Origin: Tetragonia tetragonoides
Taxonomy: Eukaryota; Streptophyta; Magnoliopsida; Caryophyllales; Aizoaceae
Reading direction: 5' to 3'
Length of the DNA stretch: 64,000 nucleotides
Assembly (NCBI GenBank): GCA_038025085.1
Contig: CM076147.1
Span: 6,234,001 to 6,298,000, forward strand
The translations under genes and the position numbers were made by a program. Below are positions 35,511-48,453 of the stretch, in pieces. The notes under the pieces were generated by a model. It did not search any database, was not told where the DNA came from, and saw nothing but the letters and a program-made list of their open reading frames with translations. The first letter of the stretch is position 1, and every line of letters begins with the position of its first letter.

Positions 35511-35716
35511 CCTAGGTTTAAAAAGGTTGCTTAGGATTATATAATGAATTAATAAAGATTAGTTTCATTTTGGGAAAAATAAAATATAATTAAAGCCGTT
35601 GAGCGTGGTAGTCCTAGACGATAGGAATTATTTGAAATCACTTTGCTTGTGATTTATAAAGTTCTTATTGTTTTATTGTGTACCTGTAGACAGTAAGGAC
35701 AAGAATTACTACGCGG

Positions 35717-36574
35717 ATGAAGACTGCACACCAAAGGGCACGCGCCCTAGCTCATCATGCACAACCTATAGAGTATGTCGCTTCATCGGACATCGAGTCG
35801 ACTGGAAACGACGCGAACGTGCGCCACGAGGCCGCAGGCCCTGCGCCTGTACCCGCCCCTATTGCCGCATCTGCCACACATGTAGTTGATGAAGAGGAAG
35901 ATCCCTCTGAGTCCGAGCCTGAGTATACGCCATCGGAAGAGAACGATGATATGCCGGATTTGGAAGATAGTAGTGCCGAGAGCGACACCAAAATTGCGCC
36001 TACTCCTACACCTACTGCTGCACCTAATCCTGCTGCAAATTGGTCTCCTCCTGTGGAGTCATTCTTTGCTACTGACGCTGAGCTCGAGGATATACGTATC
36101 TACATACGACGTGCTTACACTACGATCGGGTGTTATCAGTACGAGAATCGCACGAGTCTACATGAAGGCTTATGGGTAGAGCTACTGCTGGATGGTCTGC
36201 CTAACATCCATCATTGGATAGGACTCAAGGAAAAGTATGACAACGTAGTCTCCAAGAGTGGTCACTTGCACGAGAAGAAGTACGGAGAAGGTACGAGATG
36301 GTCTCTCTGCTTTAGAGGCGTCGCAGCTGAATTATGCTTGTCCGAGTTCGAGTAGAAGGTGAACCGTGTGCTAGTACCTGCACCAAAGGGAATGTGCGAG
36401 TACTGCTGGACGAAGAAACGCAAGCAAGCTGATGATTTTAGGAAGCGTTTCATGCCCCAGAAATTCGGTGGATATGCTTATCCATACACGCCCTGCAAGG
36501 AAGTGAAGCCTAGGAGGAAGGACGATCATGATGAGTCCCCTAGCGCGAAGAAAATGTGTGCAAGTGTCAAGTAG
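35717..36574 (+). CDS. extra ORF of unknown function upstream of gag
   Basis: A frame of 212 codons begins at 35717, stops at TAG (36353-36355) and continues in the same frame to 36574, for 285 codons in all. The N-terminal half is acidic and rich in Pro/Ala/Glu with an EEDPSESEPEYTPSEEND block, probably disordered. The next part has ELEDIRIYIRRAYTTIGCYQ, LWVELLLDGLPNIHHWIGLK and YGEGTRWSLCF. The tail is basic with a CEYC pair and KPRRKDDHDESPSAKKM. I see no zinc knuckle, protease or known gag motif, and gag proper starts 680 bp downstream. Extra ORFs near gag are documented for Tat/Ogre elements, not as a rule for Tekay elements. Codon structure over 850 bp suggests it was under selection when the element was active. 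Confidence 0.6.
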
Positions 36575-37258
36575 AACTAGATTATTGCCTTATTAGTTTT
36601 ACTTGAATTTTACTGAACTTTTAGCTATTGTGATGGCCCTGCGTGGTCAATTTTGATGTTGGTGTAGTTGCATAGGCAACAAATATTTATGATTGTTATT
36701 TACTTGCAATTTGTCTCATTGCAAGACTATTTCGTTTGATTATATGATATCGTTGATAATTTGTTTTATATGATCGTTTTATCACATAATTGCATGGCTG
36801 ACTCATAGCTTTGTAATGCTATCTCGTAATGCCTAGACATGATGGAAAATCCATGTCGGAATTATGGCGAAATTTTCACTGAGCATGATCATATTAAATG
36901 TAGGCCAAAGGCTAAGCATGTATTGGATGCAATCAAATGTCATTGTCTATTGGCCTACTAAAATAGTATGGAGCCTCGATGTGTGAAGTGTGAATGTTAT
37001 TGCTTATCAATCGTGTGAGACCAATGTGTCTACTTTGTTATTGCATATCGAACTATTATGCATGAGAACTGAGAACTATTCAAAGCAAGTATGTTGCTTA
37101 GACCTATAATGTGAGGTCGATCATTGAAACTTATATGCTATTTGCTAAATGTCAAGAGATTGGTTTCAATTATAACCTATATCTCTCAATTAGACCCCGA
37201 TTTGGGTCAAATGTGCCAACTTTGCTGAAATGGTGATCAACCATTGCTCTTTTTATGT
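36575..37258 (+). other. non-coding internal segment between the extra ORF and gag
   Basis: AT-rich with no open frame. Two similar phrases around 36890-37130 (words such as TATGCATGAGAACTGAGAAC) are not clear repeats. It could hold the leader of a separate gag transcript. Confidence 0.4.
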
Positions 37259-40200
37259 CTCAGATTTTTTATAATGGAAACCAACGACCGACTCGCGAGA
37301 CTAGAAGTAGGTCCTACCAATGTCGTTGAACACAACACGCGCCAGTTAGAGCGTCAAGAGCAAGATCACAACGCTTCAACTTTAGGGATTTCGATGCACT
37401 CAAACCTCCGACGTTTGAGGGTGGCTCCGAGCCCAACAATCTTGAGGACTGGATTACTGAGTTTGAGAAGTTTAGGGCGAATAATTGGCCCAACAACATG
37501 AAGGTCAACACCGCTACGTACTACATGAAGGGTGAGGCTAACAAGTGGTGGAGCGATGTGGGCACTGATCTACTCGCCATTGAAGAATATGGGTGGACCA
37601 AGTTCAAAGAGTCTATTCGTGAACGATTCTATCCGAGAGCTATCCTTCCCCAGAAGAAAAGGGAATTCGAGAACATCTATCAAGGAAAGCTATTTGTGGC
37701 TGAGTACGCAACAAAGTTCAACGAGCTTGCTGCTTTTGCACCTAACTTGGTGACGACCGAAGCTGAACGTGTCGAGAGGTTCGAAGATGGTCTAACATGG
37801 GATATTCAGCGTTTTGTTATGGGAAACTCGCTGACGTTCCAAGGATCTTACGAGAAAGCCTTGAACCAAGAGCGTGCTATGGATCGTCGTGATTCGTTGC
37901 TTGGGAAGTATAAACGTGACGAAGGGAGTTCCTCCCAGTCAAATGGTGCAGATAAGAGGCCAAGGCCGAACAACGGCAATCACAACAACCAAGTTGGTCA
38001 GAACCACAACGGGAACAGGAATCATGACTCGAATAGTCATAGAGCTACGATCTTAGCTAGGAGGAATACGCCATGTAGTCGCTGCAACAAGACGCATCCT
38101 GGCAAGAACTATCGTGGTGATGTACTTCAATGCTACGAGTGCAACATGCCTGGTCACAAAGCTTCTGAATGCTGGAGTCATGGAAGGAACGGCAATGTTC
38201 AGAACCGCGATAATAACTACAATCGTGGTGGAAATGGAAATGGTAATCGCGAAAATGGTGGTAACTACCGTGGAAATGGGGGTTACAACAACAACAACTG
38301 CAACAATACTGCTACTCCTGCTGCGAATAATCAAGCACTACTTCCCGCACCTACCAGCCCCGTGCAAAACAACAGCAACAATAGAGGGGTGAATGGAAGG
38401 GTTTATGTGTTGAACCGCAATGAAGCTGAGATGAACCCGAATGTGATCGCTGGTACTTTTCTCGTTAACTCTCAACTTGCTTTTGTTTTGTTTGATAGTG
38501 GTGCAACGCATTCTGTTCTTTCTAAGAGCTTTGCATCTAAGATAGGTTTAAAGCCTAGTTCTGTGTATAGTGCAAATATTAGGATGCCAGATGGGTTGAT
38601 TGTTAATTGTAAAGCGTTGTATGAAAAGTGTCCGATTAGGATAGCTGGTTCCGATTTGCCTGTGGACTTGATTCAGATGGAATTGAAGGATTTTGACGTG
38701 ATTTTGGGAATAGATTGGTTAGCCAAGTATAGGGCTAAGATAAAGTGCTTTGAACAACGTGTGTCATTACATGGACCGAAAGGTAAAAGAATTACCTACA
38801 AAAGAGTTGTGGTCAAGTCAAAGTTCAAGGTAGTAGCGACCATGAAAGCAAAGGAGTTTACGACTGAAGGTGAAGCAATTTACCTATGCCATGTGGTGGA
38901 TACAAGTTGAGAAGCCGAAGTTTCAAAACCTATTCCAGTTGTGTCGGAATACGCTGACGTCTTTCCAGACGAGATTCCACGAATGCCTCCGCAACTCATT
39001 ATCGACTTCACGATCGACTTAGCAGGTTCTGCTCCGATCTTGAAAGCTCCGTATCGTATGGCTCCTGCAGAGATGAAAGAATTGAAGACACAACTCGAGG
39101 AACTACTGGAGAAGGGATACATACGCCCTAGTGTATCGCCTTGGGGTGCTCCTGTTTTGTTTGTGCGTAAGAAAGATGGTAGTATGAGACTGTGTATAGA
39201 CTACTGCGAGCTGAATAAGATTATGATCAAGAATCGTTATCCACTTCCGAGGATTGATGATCTATTCGACCAACTCCGTGGAGCGACTATCTTTTCAAAG
39301 ATCGATTTACGTTCAGGATACCATCAACTCAGGATTTCCGAGCCTGACATTGCAAAGACCGCGTTCAGGACGAGGTATGGACACTACGAGTTCACGGTGA
39401 TGCCTTTTGGGTTGACTAATGCACCTGCGAAGTTTATGAATTTGATGAATCGTACGTTCCAGCCTTATCTCGATCAGTTCGTAGTTGTCTTTATTGATGA
39501 TATTTTGGTCTATTCAAAGAACGCTGCTGAGCACGAGCAACACTTGCGAACCGTTTTGGAGATTTTAAGACGACATTAGTTGTACGCGAAGTTGTCAAAG
39601 TGCGAGTTTTGGTTAGAAACTGTTTCTTTCTTAGGACACGTGGTGTCTAAGAGTAAAGTTGTTGTTGACCCGGAAAAGATTAGAGCTGTTATGGACTGGT
39701 CCGCGCCGAAGAGCGTGACTGAGGTTAGAAGTTTTCTTGGGTTAGCTGGTTACTATCGTAGGTTTGTGGAAGGATTTTCCAAGATAGCGCAGCCTATGAC
39801 AAACTTGATGAAGAAGACGACGAAGTTCGTGTGGTTTGAAAAGTGTGACGCTGCTTTTCAAGAGTTGAAGAAACGTCTTACGAGCGCACCGATTTTGACT
39901 TTGCCATCGGGAACGGAAGGATACGAAGTCTATAGTGACGCGTCTAAGCATGGCTTAGGCTGTGTTTTGATGCAGCATGGTAAGGTAGTGGCTTATGCCT
40001 CAAGACAACTGAACAAGCATGAGGATAATTATCCTACTCACGACTTAGAGCTCGCTGCTGTCGTGTTTGCTTTGAAAACTTGGAGACACTATCTCTATGG
40101 TTCTGCTGTCAAGATGTTTACGAACCACATGAGTCTCAAGTACATATTCACACAAAAGTAATTGAATATGCGACAAAGAAGATGGCTAGAATTACTGACG

Positions 40201-41825
40201 GAGTACGATATCGACATTCAGTATCACGAAGGGAAAGCTAACGTGGTAGCTGACGCTTTGAGTAGAAAGACTCTTCATACATTGAACACTCTCTTAGTAC
40301 TTCCGAAGGAGATCATTCGTGACTTGCAGAGTCTAGACGTGGAGATTATGCTGAAAGGTGACGTTCAATGTACCTTAGCACATATGTCAGTTCGACCAAC
40401 CTTACTCGACGAGATCAAGGGTAAACGGAGTTCAGATGAGGATCTTCAACGGATTCTACGTCATAAGGACGAGGGTAGATCCGAGGACTTTTCTTTTGGT
40501 CAAGACGGTGTCTTGAGATTTTTTGATCTTGTCTGTGTGCCGAATGACCCGGAGATCAAGTGTTAGATTTTGGGTGAAGCTCACAATATACCTTATTCTG
40601 TACATCCTGGTGGAGACAAGCTCTACAAAGATCTTCGCCAATTGTTTTGGTGGAAAGGTATCAAACAAGATGTCGCTGAGTTCGTGGCTAAGTGTCTGAC
40701 GTGCCAGAAGGTCAAGATCGAACACAAGAGACCTTGTGGAATGATACAATCGCTTGAAGTTCCTACGTGGAACTGGAATTCAATCTCAATGGACTTTGTC
40801 ATGGGTTTACCATTGACACAGAAGAAGAACAACGCCATTTGGGTCGTTGTGGATCGTTTGACAAAAGTTGCGAGATTCATCCCAATGAATGACACTTGGG
40901 AAGTGGAGAAGCTAGCGGATGCTTACGTCAAGGAAGTCATGAGACTTCATGGTGTCCCAGAAGATATTGTTTCAGATAGAGATTCGATATTTCTATCACA
41001 TTTTTGGCAGAAATTGCAAGAAGCTTTTGGAAGCAAATTGAAGTTCAGTACTGCTTTTCATCCTGCGACTGATGGTCAGACGGAAAGAACGATTCAAACT
41101 TTAGAGGATATGCTACGAGCGTGTGCTCTCGAGTATCAAGGCTCGTGGGATACATATATTCCGTTGATCAAATTTTCTTACAACAATAGCTATCACTCAA
41201 GCATTGATCGAGCGCCATATGAAGCATTGTATGGTAGGAAGTGTAGATCGCTCGTTTGTTGGAATGACATTAGTGAAACTGCCAGCAGACCGTCGATGTG
41301 GTCAAAGTGATTCAAGCGAAGATGCGTAGTGCTCAAGATCGCCAGAAATCGTACGCTGATTGAGGTCGTAGACCTGAAGAGTTTGGGGTGGGAAGCAAGG
41401 TACTTTTACGAGTATCTCCTACCAAAGGTGTAATGCGTTTTGGTCGTAAGTTGAAGTTGAGTCCTCGCTACATTGGACCTTACGAGATCCTGGAAAGGAT
41501 TGGTGAGGTTGCTTATCGACTAGCTTTACCTGTGGAACTTGAAAAAGTCCATAGTGTGTTTCATGTCTCCCAGTTGAAGCGTTACGTACAAGATCCAACT
41601 TATGTCGTTCAACCTGAAGCAATCGATCTCGATGAAAGTTTGACTTATGAAGAGCGTCCTATCAAGATTGTGGATCGCAAAGAGCGCTCAACTCGAACAA
41701 AGACTATTCCAATTGTCAAAGTCATTTGGTCTCGATAAGGTCAAGAGGAAGCAACATGGGAAGCTGAATCTATGATGCGCGAGAAGTATCCAGACCTCTT
41801 CCTAGAAGGTACTAGTCCCACTTGA
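37259..41825 (+). pseudogene. gypsy gag-pol polyprotein, broken
   Basis: Gag starts METNDRLARLEV at 37259, with a frameshift before 37498. The retrotransposon gag block follows (YYMKGEANKWWSDV, FYPRAILPQKKREF), then an Asn/Gly-rich zone with one CCHC knuckle (CYECNMPGHKASEC) and the protease (FDSGATHSVLS). Reverse transcriptase has DLRSGYHQL and the catalytic [11 protein letters not shown]. RNase H has [11 protein letters not shown]. Integrase has the HPGGDKLYKDL to CLTCQ zinc region and a DDE core (SMDFVMGLP, IVSDRDSIF, GQTERTIQTLEDM). The C-terminal chromodomain region includes [14 protein letters not shown] and TWEAESMMREKYP. Stops are at 38908 (TGA), 39577 (TAG), 40159 (TAA), 40564 (TAG), about 41361 and 41736, and a frameshift is near 41300. 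Confidence 0.93.
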
Positions 41826-42103
41826 GTTTCGGGACGAAACTCCTTTTAAGGAGGGTAGAATTTCACGCCTCAAAATTTTGTCTTTTTGCATGTTTTGTTT
41901 ATCGTTTTGCACGAATTTCATGTTCAAGCATTGCATGGTTCATGCTAATCAACATAGAATCACGATCGTACTTGCTCATCTTGCATATGTTAGTGTCCTA
42001 GCAATTGTTTTATACCTTCGTATGGTAAACTCATTTTGTTTTTGAGAAGTGATTACTTCATGTCTCAAGTTTCGGGACGAAACTTCTTTTAAGGAGGGTA
42101 GAA
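41826..42103 (+). promoter_or_regulatory. gypsy polypurine tract, present twice
   Basis: GTTTCGGGACGAAACTCC followed by TTTTAAGGAGGGTAGAA is at 41826-41860. A near-identical copy at 42069-42103 abuts the 3' LTR. The second is the functional position for plus-strand priming. Each copy begins with a small hairpin, GTTTCG paired with CGAAAC around GGA. The 200 bp between them is non-coding. Confidence 0.8.
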
Positions 42104-43728
42104 TATGATACCCTAATATTTTCTATAATTATTATATTGATTTATAAATAATTTATAAATGGTTTCGGAGATTAAATCGTATATTCGTTTAAGGATTCTA
42201 TTTATTCAATCAAATCCATAATAATATTAATTATTATTATGGGACTTTTATAAATTGCATTTATTAATTTTGAGGAGTTTAATTAAAATATTTTATATAT
42301 GAATAAAAATTATTCATGTAGTTTTAATTAGCTATTTAAATTAGAAAATTTTTCAATTAATTTCTAAACCTAGTAGTATTTTACTTGGGTTGACTGAGGG
42401 CCTATATAAGAAAAATGTGAGACAACTGATCAGTTTTGCAAACTGAACCAAAACCCTCAAGCTCTCTCACTCACGATCTCTCTCTCTTCTCTCACCGGCC
42501 TCCCTCTCTCTCTCTCCTCTCTCTACCGGCTCTCCTCACCGGAAACAACCGCCGGCTCACCTCCCTCACCCTCGCCGATAAACCTTTCTCTCTCCCTCTC
42601 TCTTTCTCTTTCTTTTTCTCTTTCTTTCTCTCTCTTTCGATCTGCTGCTCCCCCTCCCCTGTTCCGGGTGTCGCGCCGCCGTGAACCACCAGGGCACCAC
42701 CAGGCACGACGTGGCCCTGCCGCCTTCTCTCTCTTCTTTTCTCTCTTTCTCTCTTTCGCACTCTCCTTTGCAATTTCTCTCTCCTCACGACGCCGGAGCT
42801 CTGGCGACCACCACCACCGGCCATGGTGGTCAGTGGTTGGTGGTGGTGCTGCTGGGTCGTGTTATGGGTCCCATGCATGGGTACCCGTGGCCTAGACCTA
42901 GTTTTAAAGTTAGGGTTTCGTTTTTACATTTTTCGAAATTAATAATTCGATTTTCAGTATTTTCGATTTAATATTTTTATTTTTCTGCACTCATTCGGAA
43001 TTGGAATTTGGATTTTAAAAAGCCGAGATTGGTTGAAATAAATCAAGGAATTTAATAAAATTGTCAGACTGAGATTTCATTACTGTTTGTATTTTTGTAT
43101 TTAATTAATACTGATTCGGTAATTGTTTTAATTAGGACCTAATGAGCAAGCGTGATTATCTTCGATTGGTTGGAGCATACTTACTGTTGGTAGCGTATTA
43201 TTGGTAAGCGCTCATGTTACCTTCTTCCAAAGCCCCATCAAAACTATTTTGATGTGTTATGTGCTAATTGGGAAATTGTTGTGAATTTAATATGCAAGGC
43301 ATGATAAAATTATATCATCATTATTATGAGATTATTAAGCATGATTCACTGCTGTAAATATCATTTATAATTAGCATGTTGATGTTATCATGTTTTGGGA
43401 ATTAATTGTTCTATACGATGATTATTGGACAATTATTGAATGGTGAATTGTTAGTATTTTTTATTTTTTTGGGGAGAGTAAATTGATGCTTATATTACTT
43501 CCAAAAGAGGGATATAACAATGTAGCTCTTACATCTCCAACACTACAGATAACTCTCCCAATGCCTACTAGCAACAGACTGCTAGATGCAAACTGCCTCT
43601 GGTTTCTCCCTTACAGCTGTCTACCTTCTAGGAAGGGGAGACAGGCTGCATGCAGATCCATAAGGCTTTTTGCTAACAATACATCTTGGGTAAAACACAA
43701 TACATAATACTCAACATCTCAACAAACA

Positions 43729-46700
43729 CTAAAAACACAATCTTAACCAAAAAAAATTAAGATTTGTAAGGAAATATTTCCTGATCTTGTCATCTCTAGC
43801 AGCAGCTGCCCTGACATGTAGTGAGGCAATGAGAAGCTTCATTATTTGATCAATAGTGCCTTTCTTGTCTTGAAAAATTCTCTGATTGCGTTCTTGCCAA
43901 ATATGCCATATTATGCCAGTAGTTGCTACAAGCATGATCCTGTGGGTTACCTCTTGCCTCTGAACTTGTCACATAATTGTTTGTACACATCAGGCCACAA
44001 CCATTGCACTGGAGCAATCTGCAGCCAACTGAAAACTCTACTCCAAAGCTGCGAGGTAAATTCACACTTAAAGAACAGGTGCTGGAAAGTTTCCTCATCT
44101 GCTTTACAAAGACAACAGCAGATTGGCCCCTGGAAGCCAAGTTTATAAAGATTTCTCCAAATAGGCAATCTCTCCTGTATGCATAGCCAAGTTGTAAATT
44201 TCCATTTTGGCACAGCAAGGTGATTCCATGCCAGATTCCTCCAATAACTTTTTTGCAGATCAGGTAGCATTTGGTTATAGACTGCACTGATTTTATACTG
44301 GTGCAGGTTACAGATTATGCTCTACAGGTCCACTCTTACATCAAAAATTTTCTGAAATAGCCATGAGGCTTGCATAGGCTTAGACATGGTCCAGAAGTTG
44401 TTATTCTTCACATAGTAGGCATTCAACCATCTGATCCAAAGCTTTTCCTTGTTATTCTGAATGTCCCATGTAAGCTTGCCAAGAGCTGCCTTGTTCCAGA
44501 TTGTGAAGTTGAGAATACCCAACCCTCCTTTTGCAGCTGGGGTGCATAAACTAGCCCAGGCTACAAGGGCTCTTCTACTGGGATCAGCAGATCCAGTCCA
44601 CAAGAATCTCATGCACAGCTGCTCAATATTGTGGATCACAGCTGCAGGGATCTGGAAGAATTGTGTCCAGAAGTTTTGCATAGGGAATAGCACTGATTTG
44701 ATCAGTTGTAGTCTTCCTACATAGGCTAGAAATCTTGAAGTCCAAGATTGAATTCTCTCTGTGATTTTCTGCACCAAGGTGTCAAAGTGAGTTATCTTCA
44801 ATCTCTTGGATGTCAGGGGCACACCCAACTATCTGAATGGCAACTCTCCTTCTTGCATTCCCATATTCTCAAGAATTCTCTGCCTCTCTGATTTATTTTC
44901 ATTTGCTTGCAGGCCAGAGCAAACTGAAAACAGCTTGAATTTCTCAAATAATAAGCTGACAGACTTCAGATCCCCTCTTGAGAATAATAAGAGATCATCT
45001 GCAAAGATGCAGTGTACAAGGGAGAATTTTTTGCATCTGGGATGGTGCTTGAACTCTATGACATCTTTCAACCCCTTCAAGCATCTTGATAAGTAATCCA
45101 TGGCTAAGACAAAGAGGTAGGGGGAGAGAGGGTCCCCTTGTCTAAGCCCTCTCTTGGCAAGGAAAGGATCCATGGGGGAGCCATTAAATAAAATAGAATA
45201 GCTCACAGTCGAGATACACATCATTATCCATTGCACAAACTTCATAGGGAACTGCATACCAATTAAAACTTGCTCCAAGAAAACCCACTCCAATGAGTCA
45301 TATGCTTTCCTAAGATCAATTTTCAGCACACACCTAGGGGAGATACCCTTCCTACCATAATGCTTAACAATTTCATGGGCTAATATGATATTATCTCCTA
45401 TAAACCTCTCCTTTATGAAAGCAGATTGCATAAGAAGCACAATATCATTCAGAACTCTACTAAGCCTATTAGCCAATGTTTTAGATAGAATCTTATACAT
45501 CACATTACAACAAGCAATAGGCCTATAGTCAGTTACATATGTAGGGTTTGATTTTTTAGGGACAAGAGTTACTAAAGTGCAATGATAGCTTTGAGAATGT
45601 TACCTGATTCAAAAGTATCAGTAATGGCCTGAGTTATTTCATGCCCCAGAGTGTCCCAAGAGCTTTTGTAAAATGCTGCTGTAAACCCATTAGGTCCAGG
45701 GGCCTTGTCATCAGTGATTTCCCATAGGGCTGTTTTAACTTCCTGAACTGAGAATCCCTCACATAATGAAATTTGTTGTTCCACTGAAAGAACAGGGCCA
45801 GCGGCCATTATATCAGGATCAATAGCAACCATTTCAGGAGCATTTGACCCCATTATGTTGATGAAGAAAGATTGGAATTCTGCCTTGGCAGCTACAGGGT
45901 CAGTGATCTTCACATTATTGGTGTTGTAGATAGAAGTAACCCTGTTGTGAGCTCTTCTACTCTTCACACAAGCATGGAAGAAGCTCGAGTTATCATCTCC
46001 TTCTCTAATCCAGTGGAGTCTGGATTTTTGTTTCACATGTAGCTCTTCAATGTTTCTGATTTTGTTGAAAGTTTCAGTAGCTTTATGTCAGTTTGTGCCT
46101 GTTTAAGCTTCTTATCCATATGAGGAATATAAAGAGAAGAGGATTTAAGAGCTTTCTTCATATTATGGTGCTTCTGCCATATTCTGTACATACTAGAACC
46201 CTGCCCCTCAAAGAGCCATCCTCTCTCAAATACCTCTTTATAACCAGGTTGAGATGTCCATAGGTTGAAGAACCTAAATGGTTTCCTCTCCTGCTGAGGT
46301 TCAGGTACAACATTGATTAAAGCTGGAGAGTGGTCAGATATAAAAGGGGCTAAGAAATCTGCTTCAATACTAGGATATGCAGATAACCATTCATAATTGC
46401 CCAGCACCCTGTCTATTTTGCTGTAAACCCTTGTATTGTCCTAGTGCCTGTTACACCAAGTGAACTCCATGCCTTTGGCCCTTATATCTTCAAGACACAG
46501 ATTATAACAAAGTTCCTGAAGTTCTTCATTTCCTGAGAGCTGATTTCCTGTCTGCAGTCTCTCAGAAATGTTTAAAGTTGCATTAAAATCTCCTCCAACA
46601 AGCCATGGTTCTAAAATGGTGCCCCCAAGGCTCTCAATATTATCCCAGCAGGCTTTTCTATGATTAATATCATTTTTTGCATATACAATAGTTAACAGAA

Positions 46701-47004
46701 AAGTAATCCCAGTATGGAAAACAATTCTAGTATGGACAAACTGATCAGTAGCAGAGAGTATCTGAACAGTTAAAAGAGATTGGTTCCAAGCAATCCATAC
46801 TCTACCATTGGGAGCTTCATTATGATTGCAAAAATGCATCCAGTTATTGGCAAGTGTATTGCTAACTCTATCAAATCTATTTATCTTCACTTTGGTCTCA
46901 AGAAGTGCCACAAAACAAGTTTTATTTTTATTGATATACTTATTAATATCTCTAAATTTGGATGGCTTGTTCATCCCTCTAACATTCCATATGAGCAAAT
47001 TCAT
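43729..47004 (-). pseudogene. LINE ORF2: endonuclease and reverse transcriptase
   Basis: From the ATG at 47004 the endonuclease begins MNLLIWNVRGMNKPSKF, with LETKVK, WLVGGDFNATLN and a later ISDHSPALI motif. Reverse transcriptase has the LVPKKSNPTYVTDYRPI region, VLKIDLRKAYDSLEW, RGLRQGDPLSPYLF and the catalytic IFADDLLLFSRG (FADD in place of YADD). A zf-RVT region (CCLCKADEETFQHLFFKC) closes the protein near 43729. Breaks are TAG at 46441, frameshifts near 46035 and 45580, and stops at about 44829 and 44322. Intact it would be about 1090 residues. No RNase H domain follows, unlike the fragment at 54683. Confidence 0.88.
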
Positions 47005-48453
47005 TGAAAGTTAGGTGGTAGTGGAGGTACCTTGTCACCAAGGCTCTCTCCAAAAATCAGCTCACTAGTAGCTTCATTCTCAACTACTGTGGATATGCTC
47101 TCAGCCATGTTGTCCTCATCTTGCAAAGCTGTGAAGGAGTTGTGCAGCATTACATTGGTATCAGGTTGCATAGTTTGCTGTGGCATGTTCTGTTGTTGCA
47201 AGCTCTGGCATCTAGTTTCTTCAAGAGATATGTTATTTTCATGGAGCTCTGCCATATGTGCAGTTAACTCAGGCTCTATCTGCACCTCAGTCTCAATTGG
47301 CTGTGCAGCAGTATCTGTGGTTTCAGTGGCTGTAGCAGCTCTAGGCTGCCACTCTTGTCTGTGTCTCCTTCTCCTTCTTCTAGCTGGTTGCGCAGGCAGG
47401 GGATGTGCAGGGTTACATGTAGTTTCCAAGTACCCAAATTTCCTACATCTTTGGCAAAATGTAGGTTTCCATTCATAGACTAGCTTCTGCTGTTTCATAG
47501 AACCCTCATCATCCTCAAACCAAACCTCCTCCTTATATGGTACAGTTATGTCAACTTTAATAAAAAGACGAGCATAAGATACCCTCTCCAATTCTGCAGT
47601 TACCTTGTCTACATACAAGGGTTCCTAACACAGCTCCCTAGCCCAGCAGGTTAAAGGTAAGTCTGGGAATTGGATCCAAAGGGGAATAGCCCTATGTCTT
47701 GAAGGGTCCATAATAAAGTCAGGAGTCCATTCTTGAATTATGAAAGGTTTAGCATTAAAGGCATGAGGTCCACTAGACAGTACTTCATCTCTATCTTCAA
47801 CAGTAGCAAATTTGAAGATAAAATAGCCTTTATCATGGAGGAAGCATTTAGGTTGTTCAACAAATTTCCAGTATGAAGCAACATAGCTTTCCATTTGGCT
47901 AAAATAAGGAGCATCACCCAAAACAAATCCAATAATTGAAGAGTCCCATTTTTAATTGCAGATTCAATCTCAATTTTCTGCAATTTTGCTACTGTTTTGC
48001 CCTCTTTTAAAGTAGGGTATATATTTCAATTTATACGCATCATTAGCAACTCGATTAAACGCAGCATTATTCACATTCGTGTTCTTAACTACTGGAGAAT
48101 CAGAACTTACCCCAATTTGCGAGCTAGCAGCTGGAGAAATCGGCCTCATCGATGGCGGGATAGTATAAAAAATGGGCATAAAAATTCCCACCTCCGGCGT
48201 AATAGCTTCAACCGCCGAAGTGGAACCACCGGACGGAGGAGTCGGGACCATCAAGAGTTGCCGTGCCGCTCGTGGGTGGTGACTCTCAACGGAGTCCTCA
48301 AATCCTGGAAGACCCTAAAAGAGAGTTATAAGACCCTATGCTTTCCTGATACGAATCGTCTTCCAATGGGAGATCTTCAGGGATTGTAGGAGTAGAACCC
48401 AGGAATTCACTAAGTGCAACTGTAGTACCTCGAGTAGATTTTTGCTTCCCCAT
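47001..48453 (-). pseudogene. LINE ORF1: DUF4283-type RNA-binding protein
   Basis: The minus-strand start is MGKQKSTRGTTVALSEFLGS at 48453. A stop follows near 48310 and the frame changes near 48254 and 47960. The central part is DUF4283-like (GYFIFKFATVEDRDEVLSSG, then PLWIQFPDLPLTCW). A degenerate knuckle (CQRCRKFGYLETTC, Tyr where His is expected) and a basic RRRRRRHRQEW stretch follow. The last codons overlap the ORF2 start: TGA at 47003-47001 shares ATGA with the ATG at 47004. This overlap suggests ORF2 translation by termination-reinitiation. Confidence 0.82.
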
